DNA of 64,000 bases from an uncultured Ruminococcus sp. (GCA_910576995.1 CAJTLC010000004.1:1-64000), one strand, 5' to 3'. Shown: positions 31,948 to 40,961, counted from the first letter of the stretch. Notes: a model not told the origin generated them from the letters alone. Numbers and translations: made by a program.

Positions 31948-33084
31948 TTAAAATTCGATCTTTCCGTAAAGACCGCCCTCCATCGAATCCTCCGGCTTTG
32001 GCTTTTTGTAATCCTTTTCAAAGCTGGTTGAAAGATCGATAGCCTTAGGCTCAAAAGTCTCGCGATTTGCTCTCGAACGTCTGTTTCTATCGCCGCCCTT
32101 TCGGTCGTCGCGTCTGCCGTTAGGTCTGCGCCTGCCGTTATTTTTGGGATTATTCGAGGAAATAATTATCTTTCTGTAAGGCTCTTCGCCGACTGAACGT
32201 GAGGAAACGCCCTCGATCTCGGAAATCGCTGAATGAATAACGCGTCTCTCATAGGGATTCATCGGCTCAAGCTGCTGAGATCTGCCGGAACGCAAAACAG
32301 ACTTAGCAACCTTAACTGCAAGCTGCTGGAGAGTTTCCTTTCTCTTGCTGCGATAACCGAGACAATCAATAGTGATGCGGAAATAATCTTTATCGCCCTT
32401 GTTAGCGATAATCGAACAAAGATACTGAATGGAATCGAGCGTTTCACCTCTTCTTCCGATTATCGTGCCGTTATTGTCGCTTTCAATGTTGATTATCGCG
32501 CCTTTTTCATTCTGATAAACGGAAAAATTAACGTCGATCTCCATAGCGTTCAAAATAGATTTTATGTAATCTCTCGCGATCTTTACCTTTGGCTCGATCT
32601 TTGATTCATCCTCAATAAGTTCGTATTTTTCCTCTTCTTCCGAATCGTCTTCAGTTTCAGAAATTTCCTTAGTTTCAGTTTTTTCTTCAATTTCCGAAGT
32701 TTCCACAGCCGCAGGATTCTCCACGACTTTTGCCGCTTCTTCAACTATAAGCTTATCTTCAACTTTCGCAGCTTCTTCAACTACAGGCTTCTTCTCCTCA
32801 GCTTCGGGAGTGTTATCTGCCTCAGCCGCTTTCTCAAGCGCAGTTTTTTCCTCAGCCTTAGCGGCTTTTTCAACCGCAGGAGTTTTCACGGCAGCTGCCG
32901 GCTTACCCTTTACAGGCTCATCATAAGTAGCCTTAACCGTCGCGTCGGTCTTTCCGATACCGAAAAAACCCTTTTTGCCTTCGTCAATTATCTCGAATTT
33001 AATATCCGAAGCCCTTTTACCAAATTTTTTGACAGCCATAGCCTTAGCTTCTTCAACTGTTTTAGCTGTAAAAATCTCTGTCAT
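31948..33084 (-). CDS. jag: Jag/KhpB KH-R3H RNA-binding protein with long acidic linker
   Basis: The 378-residue protein has the Jag N-terminal domain (ETAKTVEEAKAMAVKKFG-like start, FGIGKTDATV) at residues 1-52. A linker of over 100 residues made of Ala, Glu, Lys and Val follows. Next is the KH domain (NNGTIIGRRGETLDSIQYLC) and the R3H domain (PMNPYERRVIHSAISEIEGV). The basic tail (NGRRRPNGRRDDRKGGDRNR) is unusual. The typical length is about 210 residues, so linker and tail add about 170. It lies downstream of yidC as in other Firmicutes and is thought to link RNA metabolism to membrane insertion and cell elongation. Confidence 0.95.
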   Translation of the reverse strand: MTEIFTAKTVEEAKAMAVKKFGKRASDIKFEIIDEGKKGFFGIGKTDATVKATYDEPVKGKPAAAVKTPAVEKAAKAEEKTALEKAAEADNTPEAEEKKPVVEEAAKVEDKLIVEEAAKVVENPAAVETSEIEEKTETKEISETEDDSEEEEKYELIEDESKIEPKVKIARDYIKSILNAMEIDVNFSVYQNEKGAIINIESDNNGTIIGRRGETLDSIQYLCSIIANKGDKDYFRITIDCLGYRSKRKETLQQLAVKVAKSVLRSGRSQQLEPMNPYERRVIHSAISEIEGVSSRSVGEEPYRKIIISSNNPKNNGRRRPNGRRDDRKGGDRNRRSRANRETFEPKAIDLSTSFEKDYKKPKPEDSMEGGLYGKIEF

Positions 33085-33103
33085 ATTTATTCCTCCAATC
33101 TAA

Positions 33104-34267
33104 TCATTCATCATCTTCATAAGAATCGCCGTATTTTTCAGCCATTCTGCGCCGTGCCTCGTTAATTGCGTCGCGATTCTGCTTATTCTGCTCGGAACGC
33201 GACATTTTCTCACCGGAAGCAGATCGTGCCGAACCTCCATTCTGCTGGTCGAGCAAAGCCTGCTGTTCAAGCATACGCTGCATAAACGTTTTCTTTTCGG
33301 GGTGTTTTTCCGCATAAATACGCGCTTTTTCTTTTTCTTTTTCGTTTATGGCAACTATACGGTCGTGACTGAAATATTGATTCAGTCCGAAAGTTATAAA
33401 GAATGTGAACAAGGATGACCATATCCAATAAAAACCTATACCGGCAGGAACCTGGAACGCGAACCATATCGACATAAGCGGCATCCCAAGCATCATAACT
33501 GTCATGCAGCCGCCGCCTGCCTGCTGAGCGGCAGGATTGGTTTTTCTCTGATGGATAAGCGAATAGAAAGAAGCAAGAAGCTGCGCGATACCAGCCAAAA
33601 ACGGTATGATCGCAAGAATTATCGCTTCACTCGTCCATGCGCCGGGATGAAGCGTGGGAGTTTTGCCGAGATTTGCGCCGAAAATAGTGAAATTGTGCGA
33701 AAACTCGGAAACCGCCTGGCTGAAATTTTCTGCAAATCCGCTGAAATCGTCAGGATGCTTTTCCATAACCTCCATAGTAAGAAGTTCGTTTCTAAGATTT
33801 GAAGCGTCAATTTTATTTCCGCCGTTGACGTCTCCAAATTTTATACAAAGCTCGGAAGCCTTTTCAATAGCGGCTGTACGGACGTTTTTTCCGATATGCA
33901 GAATGTGGGTGATCGGCTTGTAAACAACGTCGATAATACCGAAAAGGAGTATCATCTGAACGAGGCTGGGGAGGCACGAACCCATAGGATTTACGCCCTC
34001 TTCCTGATAAAGTTTCTGCTGTTCCTCCGCAAGACGCTGCTGATTATTCGCAAAACTCTTCCTCAGCTTTTCCATTTTCGGGTTAAGAAGCTGCATTCTC
34101 GCCGCGCCTTTCTGGGTCTTGTAATTGACGGGGAAAAGCAGAATTTTTGTAACCAGAGTAAAAATAATTATGGCGATAGCATAATTAGGTACGACCTTGT
34201 ATATGAAACTCATAAGATAACCGAACGGTATGCCTACGATATCATACAGCATATTAAATAAACTCAA
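33104..34267 (-). CDS. yidC: Membrane protein insertase YidC/SpoIIIJ
   Basis: The 387-residue protein has the YidC core: VTKILLFPVNYKTQKGAARM, LPSLVQMILLFGIIDVVYKP and a C-terminal hairpin of helices (GIGFYWIWSSLFTFFITFGL). The charged cytoplasmic tail is about 90 residues, rich in Lys, Arg and Gln, which fits ribosome contact. There is no lipobox at the N-terminus. It is followed after 19 bases by jag. Confidence 0.95.
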   Translation of the reverse strand: MSLFNMLYDIVGIPFGYLMSFIYKVVPNYAIAIIIFTLVTKILLFPVNYKTQKGAARMQLLNPKMEKLRKSFANNQQRLAEEQQKLYQEEGVNPMGSCLPSLVQMILLFGIIDVVYKPITHILHIGKNVRTAAIEKASELCIKFGDVNGGNKIDASNLRNELLTMEVMEKHPDDFSGFAENFSQAVSEFSHNFTIFGANLGKTPTLHPGAWTSEAIILAIIPFLAGIAQLLASFYSLIHQRKTNPAAQQAGGGCMTVMMLGMPLMSIWFAFQVPAGIGFYWIWSSLFTFFITFGLNQYFSHDRIVAINEKEKEKARIYAEKHPEKKTFMQRMLEQQALLDQQNGGSARSASGEKMSRSEQNKQNRDAINEARRRMAEKYGDSYEDDE

Positions 34268-34306
34268 TTTTCATATCTCTCCTGTCGGAATAATAATTAA
34301 ATATAT

Positions 34307-34612
34307 TTATGACATATAATCGTCATCATCAATATCATTTTCAGCTTCATCATCTTCATGAAGCTTAGTATAATCAAACTTTTTAACTTTAAATGTAAAT
34401 TTTTCAGGAACATAGTCAACGCCGCCCATCGACCACGGATTGCAGCGAAGAATCCTCCAGCAAGCCAGCGCCGAACCTTTCACAGCGCCAAAACGCTCTA
34501 CAGCTTTAAGAGCGTAACAGCTGCACGTCGGGTAATATTTGCATGTCGGCGGAAACAGGGGCGAAATAAATTTCCTGTAAAATTTTATCAAAAAAAGCGC
34601 TGCAAATTTCAT
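34307..34612 (-). CDS. yidD: Membrane protein insertion efficiency factor YidD
   Basis: The 101-residue protein begins MKFAALFLIKFYRKFISPLF with PPTCKYYPTCSCYALKAVER and RCNPWSMGGVDYVP, the YidD signature with conserved cysteines. An extra C-terminal acidic tail (DEAENDIDDDDYMS) follows. It overlaps rnpA by four bases. Confidence 0.95.
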   Translation of the reverse strand: MKFAALFLIKFYRKFISPLFPPTCKYYPTCSCYALKAVERFGAVKGSALACWRILRCNPWSMGGVDYVPEKFTFKVKKFDYTKLHEDDEAENDIDDDDYMS

Positions 34613-34968
34613 TTTTTATTCAGAAACTTTCTGATATTCTTATCGATCTCCTTAACGCCGTATTTCTTGAAATACCCACAGTATTCATCGGATTTTATCC
34701 CAACAATACCCGATCTTGCCACGATAACGATATCAATGCCGATAGGCAGCATTATCTCGCAGTCCCTGTAAGCGACTCGGATTATACGCTTCGCCCTGTT
34801 TCTGCAAACAGCGTTGCCTATTTTCTTTCCGGCAGTTATACCGAATCTGTTAAACGGTCTGCCGTTGGGTTTAACATAAATAACTGTATATTTCGAGACG
34901 ATATACCGTCCTTTTTTATACAGGTTAAGGAAATCTCTGTTATCCTTGATAATTGTCGTATAAAGCAT
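34609..34968 (-). CDS. rnpA: Ribonuclease P protein component
   Basis: The start at ATG 34968 gives a protein of 119 residues; the in-frame extension to 35010 is less likely. The conserved RNA-binding stretch GKKIGNAVCRNRAKRIIRVA is present. It assists the RNase P RNA in tRNA 5' maturation. Unusually it is separated from rpmH by a terminator and a MITE, so it probably has its own promoter, which I could not define. Confidence 0.95.
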   Translation of the reverse strand: MLYTTIIKDNRDFLNLYKKGRYIVSKYTVIYVKPNGRPFNRFGITAGKKIGNAVCRNRAKRIIRVAYRDCEIMLPIGIDIVIVARSGIVGIKSDEYCGYFKKYGVKEIDKNIRKFLNKK

Positions 34969-35061
34969 AATTAATAACCCAAAACTGATCTGTAGAAAAA
35001 ATAACGGCAATACTGTACAAATACCATAAAATATTGAATTTATTTTTATACAGTATCGCCT

Positions 35062-35223
35062 AGGGCTTGTTTGAAAAATAGCTATATTCGGAAAAATGCA
35101 CAGAAATTACTGTATGCTAGGAGAGAATCCGAAGGCAGGCTGTCGCCTGACGAGGATTTTCGACGACGCAGACAGTGATTTATGGGCGTTTTGGCGAATG
35201 TATGGATTTTTCAAACAAATCCT
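35062..35223. repeat. MITE-like element between rpmH and rnpA
   Basis: Imperfect terminal inverted repeats (AGGGCTTGTTTGAAAAAT and ATTTTTCAAACAAATCCT) extend inward for about 38 bases. The interior (AAGGCAGGCTGTCGCCTGAC, CGACGACGCAGACAG) matches the interior of the 37516 element although the ends differ. No transposase. Confidence 0.85.
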
Positions 35224-35263
35224 AATATATAAGATTCTTATCTCATATTGCCGCAAGATATAC

Positions 35264-35295
35264 AAAAAAGACCACAAAAACGTATTTTTGTGGTC
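35264..35295 (-). terminator. rpmH terminator
   Basis: On the minus strand GACCACAAAAATACGTTTTTGTGGTC-type hairpin (10-bp arms) is followed by six T. It lies eight bases after the rpmH stop. Confidence 0.85.
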
Positions 35296-35302
35296 AGCGT
35301 CG

Positions 35303-35437
35303 TCAGTGAGTTAATCTTGCTCTGCCCTTAGATCTTCTACGAGCTAAAACCTTTCTGCCGTTCTTTGTAGACATTCTCTTCATGAAGCCATGCTCCTTCT
35401 TTCTATGGAGCTTCTTGGGCTGATATGTTCTTTTCAT
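35303..35437 (-). CDS. rpmH: 50S ribosomal protein L34
   Basis: The 44-residue basic protein (MKRTYQPKKLHRKKEHGFMK, then RMSTKNGRKVLARRRSKGRA) is full length. GGAGG lies before ATG 35437; the longer in-frame reading upstream is not a gene. First gene of the minus-strand cluster from the origin. Confidence 0.98.
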   Translation of the reverse strand: MKRTYQPKKLHRKKEHGFMKRMSTKNGRKVLARRRSKGRARLTH

Positions 35438-35555
35438 ATTCAGTATCCTCCTCTCTTTCATGGTTATAATATAGAACCGGCTGACGCCAGCCCCGAATGG
35501 CAAATAACTGCGTACACCCATACCCATTGTATACACATACGCATGATACTATATG

Positions 35556-35584
35556 ATTATACTTCAAAAATCCGAATCTGTCAA
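35556..35584 (-). promoter_or_regulatory. rpmH promoter
   Basis: On the minus strand: TTGACA (35584-35579), 17-base spacer, TATAAT (35561-35556). A perfect match to the sigma-A consensus. Confidence 0.9.
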
Positions 35585-35661
35585 GGGCTTTAAGAAATTT
35601 TTTTCTGATTTTGCAAATTTTGATAATTTTAACCAATACTTTCCAGTAGAGTAAGCAGAAG

Positions 35662-36014
35662 TTTTCAACAATTGATACATTATAGCGTGTTCTGTTAAAG
35701 TCTGCAAAAAGTTGAACGTCTATATGTTGATAAGTTTGTTTAGCTGTTGAAAAGTTGTCGGCGAAGTGTGAAAACGATATTTTTCAACACTGTTCGAGTT
35801 TGTTTGCTATGCGGAAACAAACAGTTTTTCTACAATGTTAAGTTAATTCAACATAGTTTTCAACAATATGTCAATTTGAGTGTTGAAATTCAGTTTATTT
35901 TCTAAAACTTTGATAGTGAAAATTGCTTGCATTTTTTTTCAAAACGTGATATAATTATTGTATATTATGATAGGGGAATATCGCTGTCCCGATCGGCGCG
36001 CATATTTTTCAACA
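35662..36014. other. Replication origin, upstream DnaA-box cluster (oriC part 1)
   Basis: TTTTCAACA or a near variant occurs at 35662, 35725 (minus, TTATCAACA), 35745 (minus), 35781, 35845 (AATTCAACA), 35857, 35881 (minus, ATTTCAACA) and 36006. No exact TTATCCACA is present. Density, position between rpmH and dnaA, and both orientations fit DnaA boxes. It is a Firmicute-type bipartite origin together with 37674-38110. Confidence 0.75.
35927..35955 (+). promoter_or_regulatory. dnaA promoter
   Basis: TTGCAT (35927-35932), 17-base spacer, TATAAT (35950-35955). A DnaA-box-like 9-mer at 36006-36014 lies between it and the dnaA start, which suggests autoregulation. Confidence 0.75.
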
Positions 36015-36080
36015 ATTTATGCGTTAAAAAATGCGATAAAAAAATACGAAAACTTTCTGATTACGGAGGTAAATAAACAA

Positions 36081-37454
36081 ATGAACTCATTCGAAGAAGT
36101 ATTTGAGAGTGTTAAGAAATACTGTCTTGAAAACAATAAGATCCCATCTCCGGGTATAAAAACCTGGATAGATCCGCTTACTCCGGTGAGCTTCGACGGC
36201 ACAAACGCAATTTTCGAAGTTGGCACGGAATTTCAGCGAAATATAGTTATGTCTACATATGCCGGAATTTTAAAAGACGCTTTTACGGACGTATTCGGCT
36301 TTCCCGACGTAAAAATTATAATTAATGTTGAGTCAGATGATAAAGTCCCAACTCAGCCTCCGACCGACGCTGAACTGGAAGAAAAAAATGCCGAACTTGA
36401 AAAAACATACAAATTTGCAAATTACGACTACACTTTCGATACTTTTATAGAAGGACCTTCAAACAGTTTTGCTCTCGCCTGCTGTAAATCCGTGGCGAAA
36501 AACTGCGGAGAACGCGAGATTTCCGGCTATAATCCTCTGTTTATCTACGGACCGTCGGGAATGGGAAAGACGCATCTCATCACGGCTATAGCCAATGAAG
36601 TCAGAAAAACCCGTCCGGAGTTCAATATAGTTTATATCACCAGCGAAACCTTCGGAAACGACCTTGTTACGGCTCTCAAAACAAATCTCATCTCCGATTT
36701 TCAGGAAAAATACCGCAATGCCGATATACTTCTTATAGATGATATCCAGTTTTTCACTGGCAAGGAGCGTATGCAGGAAGAGTTTTTCCATACGTTTTAT
36801 AAGCTTCATCAGGAAGGAAAGCAGATCGTTATCACTTCCGATAAACCGCCGAAAGAACTCATTACTCTGGAAGCGCGCCTCCGCACACGTTTCGAAGGAG
36901 GGCTTATCGCCGATATTTCCGCACCGGATTATGAGACGCGTCTGGCTATTATCAACAGAAAAAGCGAATTGCTCAGTCTGAAAATGCCGCCCGAAGTTTC
37001 GGAATTCATGGCAAACCGCCTGAAATCGAATATCCGTCAGCTTGAAGGCGCTGTCATCCGACTGAAAGCCCTCAATCATCTTGCAGGCAGCGCGATAACT
37101 ATTTCAATGGCGCAAAGCGTGATCCGCGACGTTCTTACAGACGAGCAGCCTATCCCGATAACAGTCGAGAAGATAATTTCGGAAGTTTCGACGGTTTACG
37201 GAGTTTCGCCGGAAGATCTCAGATCAAATAAAAGATCGCAGCAGATCTCTATCGCAAGAAAAGTAGCAATATACGTGGTTCGCGAAATAACGCAGATGCC
37301 GCTTGCTTCGATCGGAACGGAATTCGGCGGACGCGACCATTCCACCATCGTTTATTCGGTAAACAGCGTTACCGAGGCTATTCAGAAAGATTCCAGCGTT
37401 GCGAACCTTGTTAACGATATAATCAAAAATATCCGCGATAAAAGCAAGACCTGA
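36081..37454 (+). CDS. dnaA: Chromosomal replication initiator protein DnaA
   Basis: ATG 36081 follows TTACGGAGGT; the upstream in-frame region contains a DnaA box and is rejected as coding. The 457-residue protein has domain I (about 1-85), the AAA+ domain with Walker A GPSGMGKTH (157-165) and Walker B ILLIDDIQ, and domain IV with GTEFGGRDHSTIVYSV. The last has Ser in place of the usual Thr in RDHTT, at a position known to contact the box in E. coli. This may relate to the variant boxes. Confidence 0.97.
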   Translation: MNSFEEVFESVKKYCLENNKIPSPGIKTWIDPLTPVSFDGTNAIFEVGTEFQRNIVMSTYAGILKDAFTDVFGFPDVKIIINVESDDKVPTQPPTDAELEEKNAELEKTYKFANYDYTFDTFIEGPSNSFALACCKSVAKNCGEREISGYNPLFIYGPSGMGKTHLITAIANEVRKTRPEFNIVYITSETFGNDLVTALKTNLISDFQEKYRNADILLIDDIQFFTGKERMQEEFFHTFYKLHQEGKQIVITSDKPPKELITLEARLRTRFEGGLIADISAPDYETRLAIINRKSELLSLKMPPEVSEFMANRLKSNIRQLEGAVIRLKALNHLAGSAITISMAQSVIRDVLTDEQPIPITVEKIISEVSTVYGVSPEDLRSNKRSQQISIARKVAIYVVREITQMPLASIGTEFGGRDHSTIVYSVNSVTEAIQKDSSVANLVNDIIKNIRDKSKT

Positions 37455-37515
37455 CAGCTATTCAATTGGACAATAAATATAAAATTTATCCGCATCGATC
37501 AAACGCTATACTTAA

Positions 37516-37657
37516 CTCTATTGCAAAATGTCCAAAGAATGCTGAACAGAAATTTCGTATGTCAAGGCGGAGGAGGAAAGCGTGCTGACGCACGATGACG
37601 ACGACAACGCAGACAGACGGAATTTATGTCAGCATTACTGGATAGTTTGCAATAGAG
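37516..37657. repeat. MITE-like element downstream of dnaA
   Basis: Perfect 12-bp ends (CTCTATTGCAAA and TTTGCAATAGAG) and imperfect inward extension to GAATGCTGA/TCAGCATT. The interior GCGTGCTGACGCACGATGAC and ACGACGACAACGCAGACAG is shared with 35062-35223 and 13023-13090. Confidence 0.85.
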
Positions 37658-37673
37658 GCAAGTATATATCAAC

Positions 37674-38110
37674 TGTTGAAAATGTTTATATACAGGTTTT
37701 CAACCGAGTTTTAAACAATGCGTTGAAAACTCAGTTGAAAACAAGATCGGCGAAACTGCGCATTATAAAATGATCTTACAGACTGTTGAAATCGTTTTTT
37801 GAACTTAGTTCACTTTTCAACATTCGACAAATTGTGAACTCAAGATCAGGTATTTAGTAAAATTAAATTACATTCCACCGATTTGTCAACTTTTCTTCAA
37901 CTTCAACTCCACAATTCCCAACAATATAAACAGCATTTTGAGCGATATTCTGCGGCTTCAACAAATACCACAATTTGGCAACATCGCCTTGTGGATGATT
38001 TTTCGGCTGTTTTCAGGCAAATTCGGCTTGTCCTGACTTTTCAACCGTCCCAACTACAACTACAATAATATATTTATATCTTATTATATTTTATCCTGAT
38101 TTTTTCTTTT
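37674..38110. other. Replication origin, downstream DnaA-box cluster and AT-rich unwinding region (oriC part 2)
   Basis: Box-like 9-mers occur at 37674 (minus), 37697, 37721 (minus), 37733 (minus), 37784 (minus) and 37814. CAACTACAACTACAATAATA at about 38051-38070 and the AT-rich stretch to 38095 are the best candidate for the DNA-unwinding element and DnaA-trio. The rest up to dnaN holds small hairpins (AGCTTAAAT..., 38140-38168; GCCATATA..., 38209-38230). Confidence 0.65.
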
Positions 38111-38256
38111 CTTATCATAAATTTTCCTTCTCGAAGTTCAGCTTAAATCACTTAAAATTTAAGCTGAGAAAACATATGAGAATTCATATGCCGCAACTTG
38201 GCAAACAACAGCCATATACAAATATATATGGCGTTCTATACGGAGGTATCTGTCAA

Positions 38257-39360
38257 ATGAAATTTATCTGCAACAAAACCGAACTCAGCGAAGCTATTAG
38301 TAACGTTTCGCGTGCTGTTCCTCAAAAATCTACTATTCAGGCTCTTGAAGGCATAAAAGTAAAGGTTTCCCCTGACGAACTTGAATTAACGGCTTATAAC
38401 CTTGAAATGGGAATACGCACAACAATTTCAGCCACCACGCAGGACAACGGCGAATTTGTAGTAAGCGCAAGACTGTTCAGTGAATTCACAAGAAGAATGT
38501 CGGGAGACGATATTACTATTGAAGTTGACGAAAACAATGTAGTGCAGCTTTCATGTGTAGCTACGGAATGCAGCTTTTCAGCGATCTCAGCTGATGAATA
38601 TCCCGATCTTCCTATCGTCGACGCAAGGAGCAGTTTTTCTGTAAAGCAGTCTCTCCTCCGTTCGATGATAAATATGACGAGTTACGCTGTTGCTCAGAAT
38701 GAAAGCAAGCCGATATTTACGGGCGAACTTTTCGACATTGAGAACGGAAAATTCACTCTTGTGGCTATTGACGGATTTCGTCTGGCTATCAGAAGCGAAG
38801 ATACTGAAACTTCCGAAAAATACAGCTTCGTAGTGCCGAAAAAGGCTCTTACGGAGGTTTCTACGCTTATACGCGACGATTCCGATAAAAACTGCGTTAT
38901 CAGCGTAAACGACAGGCATATAATATTTGAGATCAACAATGTTTTCGTTATTTCAAGACTTCTTGAAGGCGCGTTCCATAATTATAAACTCAGTATTCCG
39001 GACGGCTGCAAAACGGAGATTTTCGTCAATAAGAAAGAATTCTCAAATTGTCTTGAACGCTGCTCCCTTATAATCGACGATAAAAATAAGTCTCCTATTC
39101 GCTGCGAAATTGGCGGCGGAGTAATGAAGATAAGCTGCAAAACGGCTGTAGGAAAGGTAAACGACGCCATATCGGCTGATATTTCCGGGGAAACTGTAAC
39201 CATCGGATTCAATAACAGACTGGTTCTGGACGCTCTGCGCGCAGCCGAGGGCGATAAGGTAAGAATTCGTCTGAACGGCGCGATGAAGGTAATTGAAATT
39301 CTTCCGCCCATGGGTGAAAATTACATCTTCCTTGTAATGCCTATTCAGTTAAAAAATTAA
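38257..39360 (+). CDS. dnaN: DNA polymerase III beta subunit (sliding clamp)
   Basis: ATG 38257 follows CGGAGGT. The 367-residue protein has three clamp domains, with MKFICNKTELSEAISNVSRA, ALEGIKVKVSPDELELTAYN and the C-terminal LPPMGENYIFLVMPIQL. It works as a dimeric processivity ring. The 5' extension starting at 38176 lacks similarity and is rejected. Confidence 0.97.
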   Translation: MKFICNKTELSEAISNVSRAVPQKSTIQALEGIKVKVSPDELELTAYNLEMGIRTTISATTQDNGEFVVSARLFSEFTRRMSGDDITIEVDENNVVQLSCVATECSFSAISADEYPDLPIVDARSSFSVKQSLLRSMINMTSYAVAQNESKPIFTGELFDIENGKFTLVAIDGFRLAIRSEDTETSEKYSFVVPKKALTEVSTLIRDDSDKNCVISVNDRHIIFEINNVFVISRLLEGAFHNYKLSIPDGCKTEIFVNKKEFSNCLERCSLIIDDKNKSPIRCEIGGGVMKISCKTAVGKVNDAISADISGETVTIGFNNRLVLDALRAAEGDKVRIRLNGAMKVIEILPPMGENYIFLVMPIQLKN

Positions 39361-39374
39361 AGAGGTAAAAGAAA

Positions 39375-39590
39375 ATGCCTGAAAATAAAGTAAAGATTAC
39401 TACCGAATTCATAAAGCTTGACGCTCTTTTGAAATTTGCTTCCATGACGGGTTCGGGAGGCGAGGCGAAAATGCTTATTCAGGACGGTCAGGTCACGGTA
39501 AACGGAGAAGTATGCACGATGCGCGGAAAAAAGATCCGCGCCGGCGATAAGGTAGCCATAATCGGCGAGTCAGAGGTGGAAGTGTGCTGA
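39375..39590 (+). CDS. rlbA: S4-domain RNA-binding protein RlbA/YaaA
   Basis: The 71-residue S4 protein (TEFIKLDALLKFASMTGSGG, EAKMLIQDGQVTVNGEVCTM) is in its usual place between dnaN and recF. GAGGTAAAAG precedes the ATG. It overlaps recF by seven bases. In Bacillus it is linked to ribosome assembly. Confidence 0.95.
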   Translation: MPENKVKITTEFIKLDALLKFASMTGSGGEAKMLIQDGQVTVNGEVCTMRGKKIRAGDKVAIIGESEVEVC

Positions 39591-40705
39591 TCACTTATGC
39601 CGAAATCGATGGATTTAAAAATCTGTCGAATATCTCGTTCGCGCCCGATCCGAAGTATAATATAATCGTTGGCGCGAACGCTCAGGGCAAAACGAATCTG
39701 CTGGAGGCGATGTGGATATTATCAGGCTGCAAAAGTTTCCGCGGTTCGAAAGAAAAGGATTATATCGCGCTGAACGGGTGCAAAATGAAGTCGGGCATAA
39801 AATTCCGCGACAGTATTCGGGAACAGAAGATAAGTATCGAAATGACAAGATCGGCGAATTCCGGCAAAATTATCGAACTCAACGGCGTGAAGCAAAAGGG
39901 TACGGGTTCGCTTTTCGACGTGTTCAAATGCATCGCATTTTCTCCCGATGACGAGGACATTGTGAAAGGCTCTCCCGAAAGACGGCGTAATTTCATTGAT
40001 ATGGCGGCGTCTCAGCTTAATCCGCTGTTCGTCGCCCATATCAATAAAAGCAACGCCATTACCAATCAGCGCAACGCTCTTCTGAAAGCTATCATGCTGA
40101 AAGAGGCTTCTTCCGACATTCTGGAGGCGTGGGACAGGCAGGCTGCCCGCGAGGGCGCGCTTATATCGTATATGCGTGCAGATTATATAAAAAAGATCAA
40201 CGAGATCAGCAGCAGGCTTTACAGCGCGATAACTGGCGGAAATGAAACCATGGAGCTGGATTACAGATCGAATGTGTATCGTCCCGATGATTTCGAACTC
40301 CCCTGCGACGAGGCTGCCGTCAACAAATATTATATGCGTTTACGCGAACTTGCCGATTACGATATACGTACCGGAGTTACTCACTGCGGCGTAAACCGCG
40401 ACGACGTGTTTATCAGGATAAACGGCGTCAGCGCAAAAGAATTCGGCTCTCAGGGGCAGAAAAAATCCGCGGCTCTCGTTATGAAACTGGCGCAGGCGGA
40501 AATTTACAAAAAGCGCAGCAAGGAATCTCCCGTGGTATTTCTGGACGACGTTATGGGCGAGCTTGACGAAAGCCGTCAGAGATTTATCTTTGATATCATC
40601 AAGGATATGCAGGTATTTGTCACGACTCCCAACGAAAGCTCGCTTCTTCCCGAAATGAGGGGAAAACTGCTTCGTATGAGCAAGGGAATGATAGTTAATG
40701 AATAA
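39584..40705 (+). CDS. recF: DNA repair/replication protein RecF
   Basis: The 373-residue SMC-like ATPase starts with a GTG/CTG region (MLITYAEIDGFKNLSNISFA). It has Walker A (VGANAQGKTNLLEA), the signature region (GSQGQKKSAALVMKLAQAEI) and Walker B (PVVFLDDVMGELD). It loads RecA at gaps. It overlaps rlbA and the next gene. Confidence 0.96.
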   Translation: MLITYAEIDGFKNLSNISFAPDPKYNIIVGANAQGKTNLLEAMWILSGCKSFRGSKEKDYIALNGCKMKSGIKFRDSIREQKISIEMTRSANSGKIIELNGVKQKGTGSLFDVFKCIAFSPDDEDIVKGSPERRRNFIDMAASQLNPLFVAHINKSNAITNQRNALLKAIMLKEASSDILEAWDRQAAREGALISYMRADYIKKINEISSRLYSAITGGNETMELDYRSNVYRPDDFELPCDEAAVNKYYMRLRELADYDIRTGVTHCGVNRDDVFIRINGVSAKEFGSQGQKKSAALVMKLAQAEIYKKRSKESPVVFLDDVMGELDESRQRFIFDIIKDMQVFVTTPNESSLLPEMRGKLLRMSKGMIVNE

Positions 40706-40961
40706 CGCGGTATATCTGCATATCGGCAATAATTATTCCGTGGATGTGCGTAGTATAATCGGAATATTTGATATAGACAATACTACCGTTACGGGCGTCA
40801 CGAAAAAGCTTCTCGATAAAGCCGAAAAGGAAAAACGGCTGTTTTTAGCCACGTACGAACTGCCGAAAACTTTTATTGTGACCTCGGAAAAAATATATAT
40901 ATCCCAGCTTGCGGCAAGCACTCTGAAAAAACGTCTTTCAAACGGTGGAGGATTTGTATAA
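40698..40961 (+). CDS. remB: RemB-like DUF370 protein
   Basis: The 87-residue protein (AVYLHIGNNYSVDVRSIIGI, FDIDNTTVTGVT) lies between recF and gyrB, the place of B. subtilis remB. It overlaps recF by eight bases. RemA/RemB regulate matrix genes in Bacillus; here the role is unknown. Its C-terminus (KKRLSNGGGFV) matches the family. Confidence 0.85.
   Translation: MNNAVYLHIGNNYSVDVRSIIGIFDIDNTTVTGVTKKLLDKAEKEKRLFLATYELPKTFIVTSEKIYISQLAASTLKKRLSNGGGFV

Noticed and set aside
35958..36080. N-terminal extension of dnaA
   Set aside because: It contains a DnaA box and no DnaA similarity, and a strong GGAGG lies just before ATG 36081.
36459..37079. Minus-strand open frame of 206 codons
   Set aside because: Antisense shadow of dnaA.
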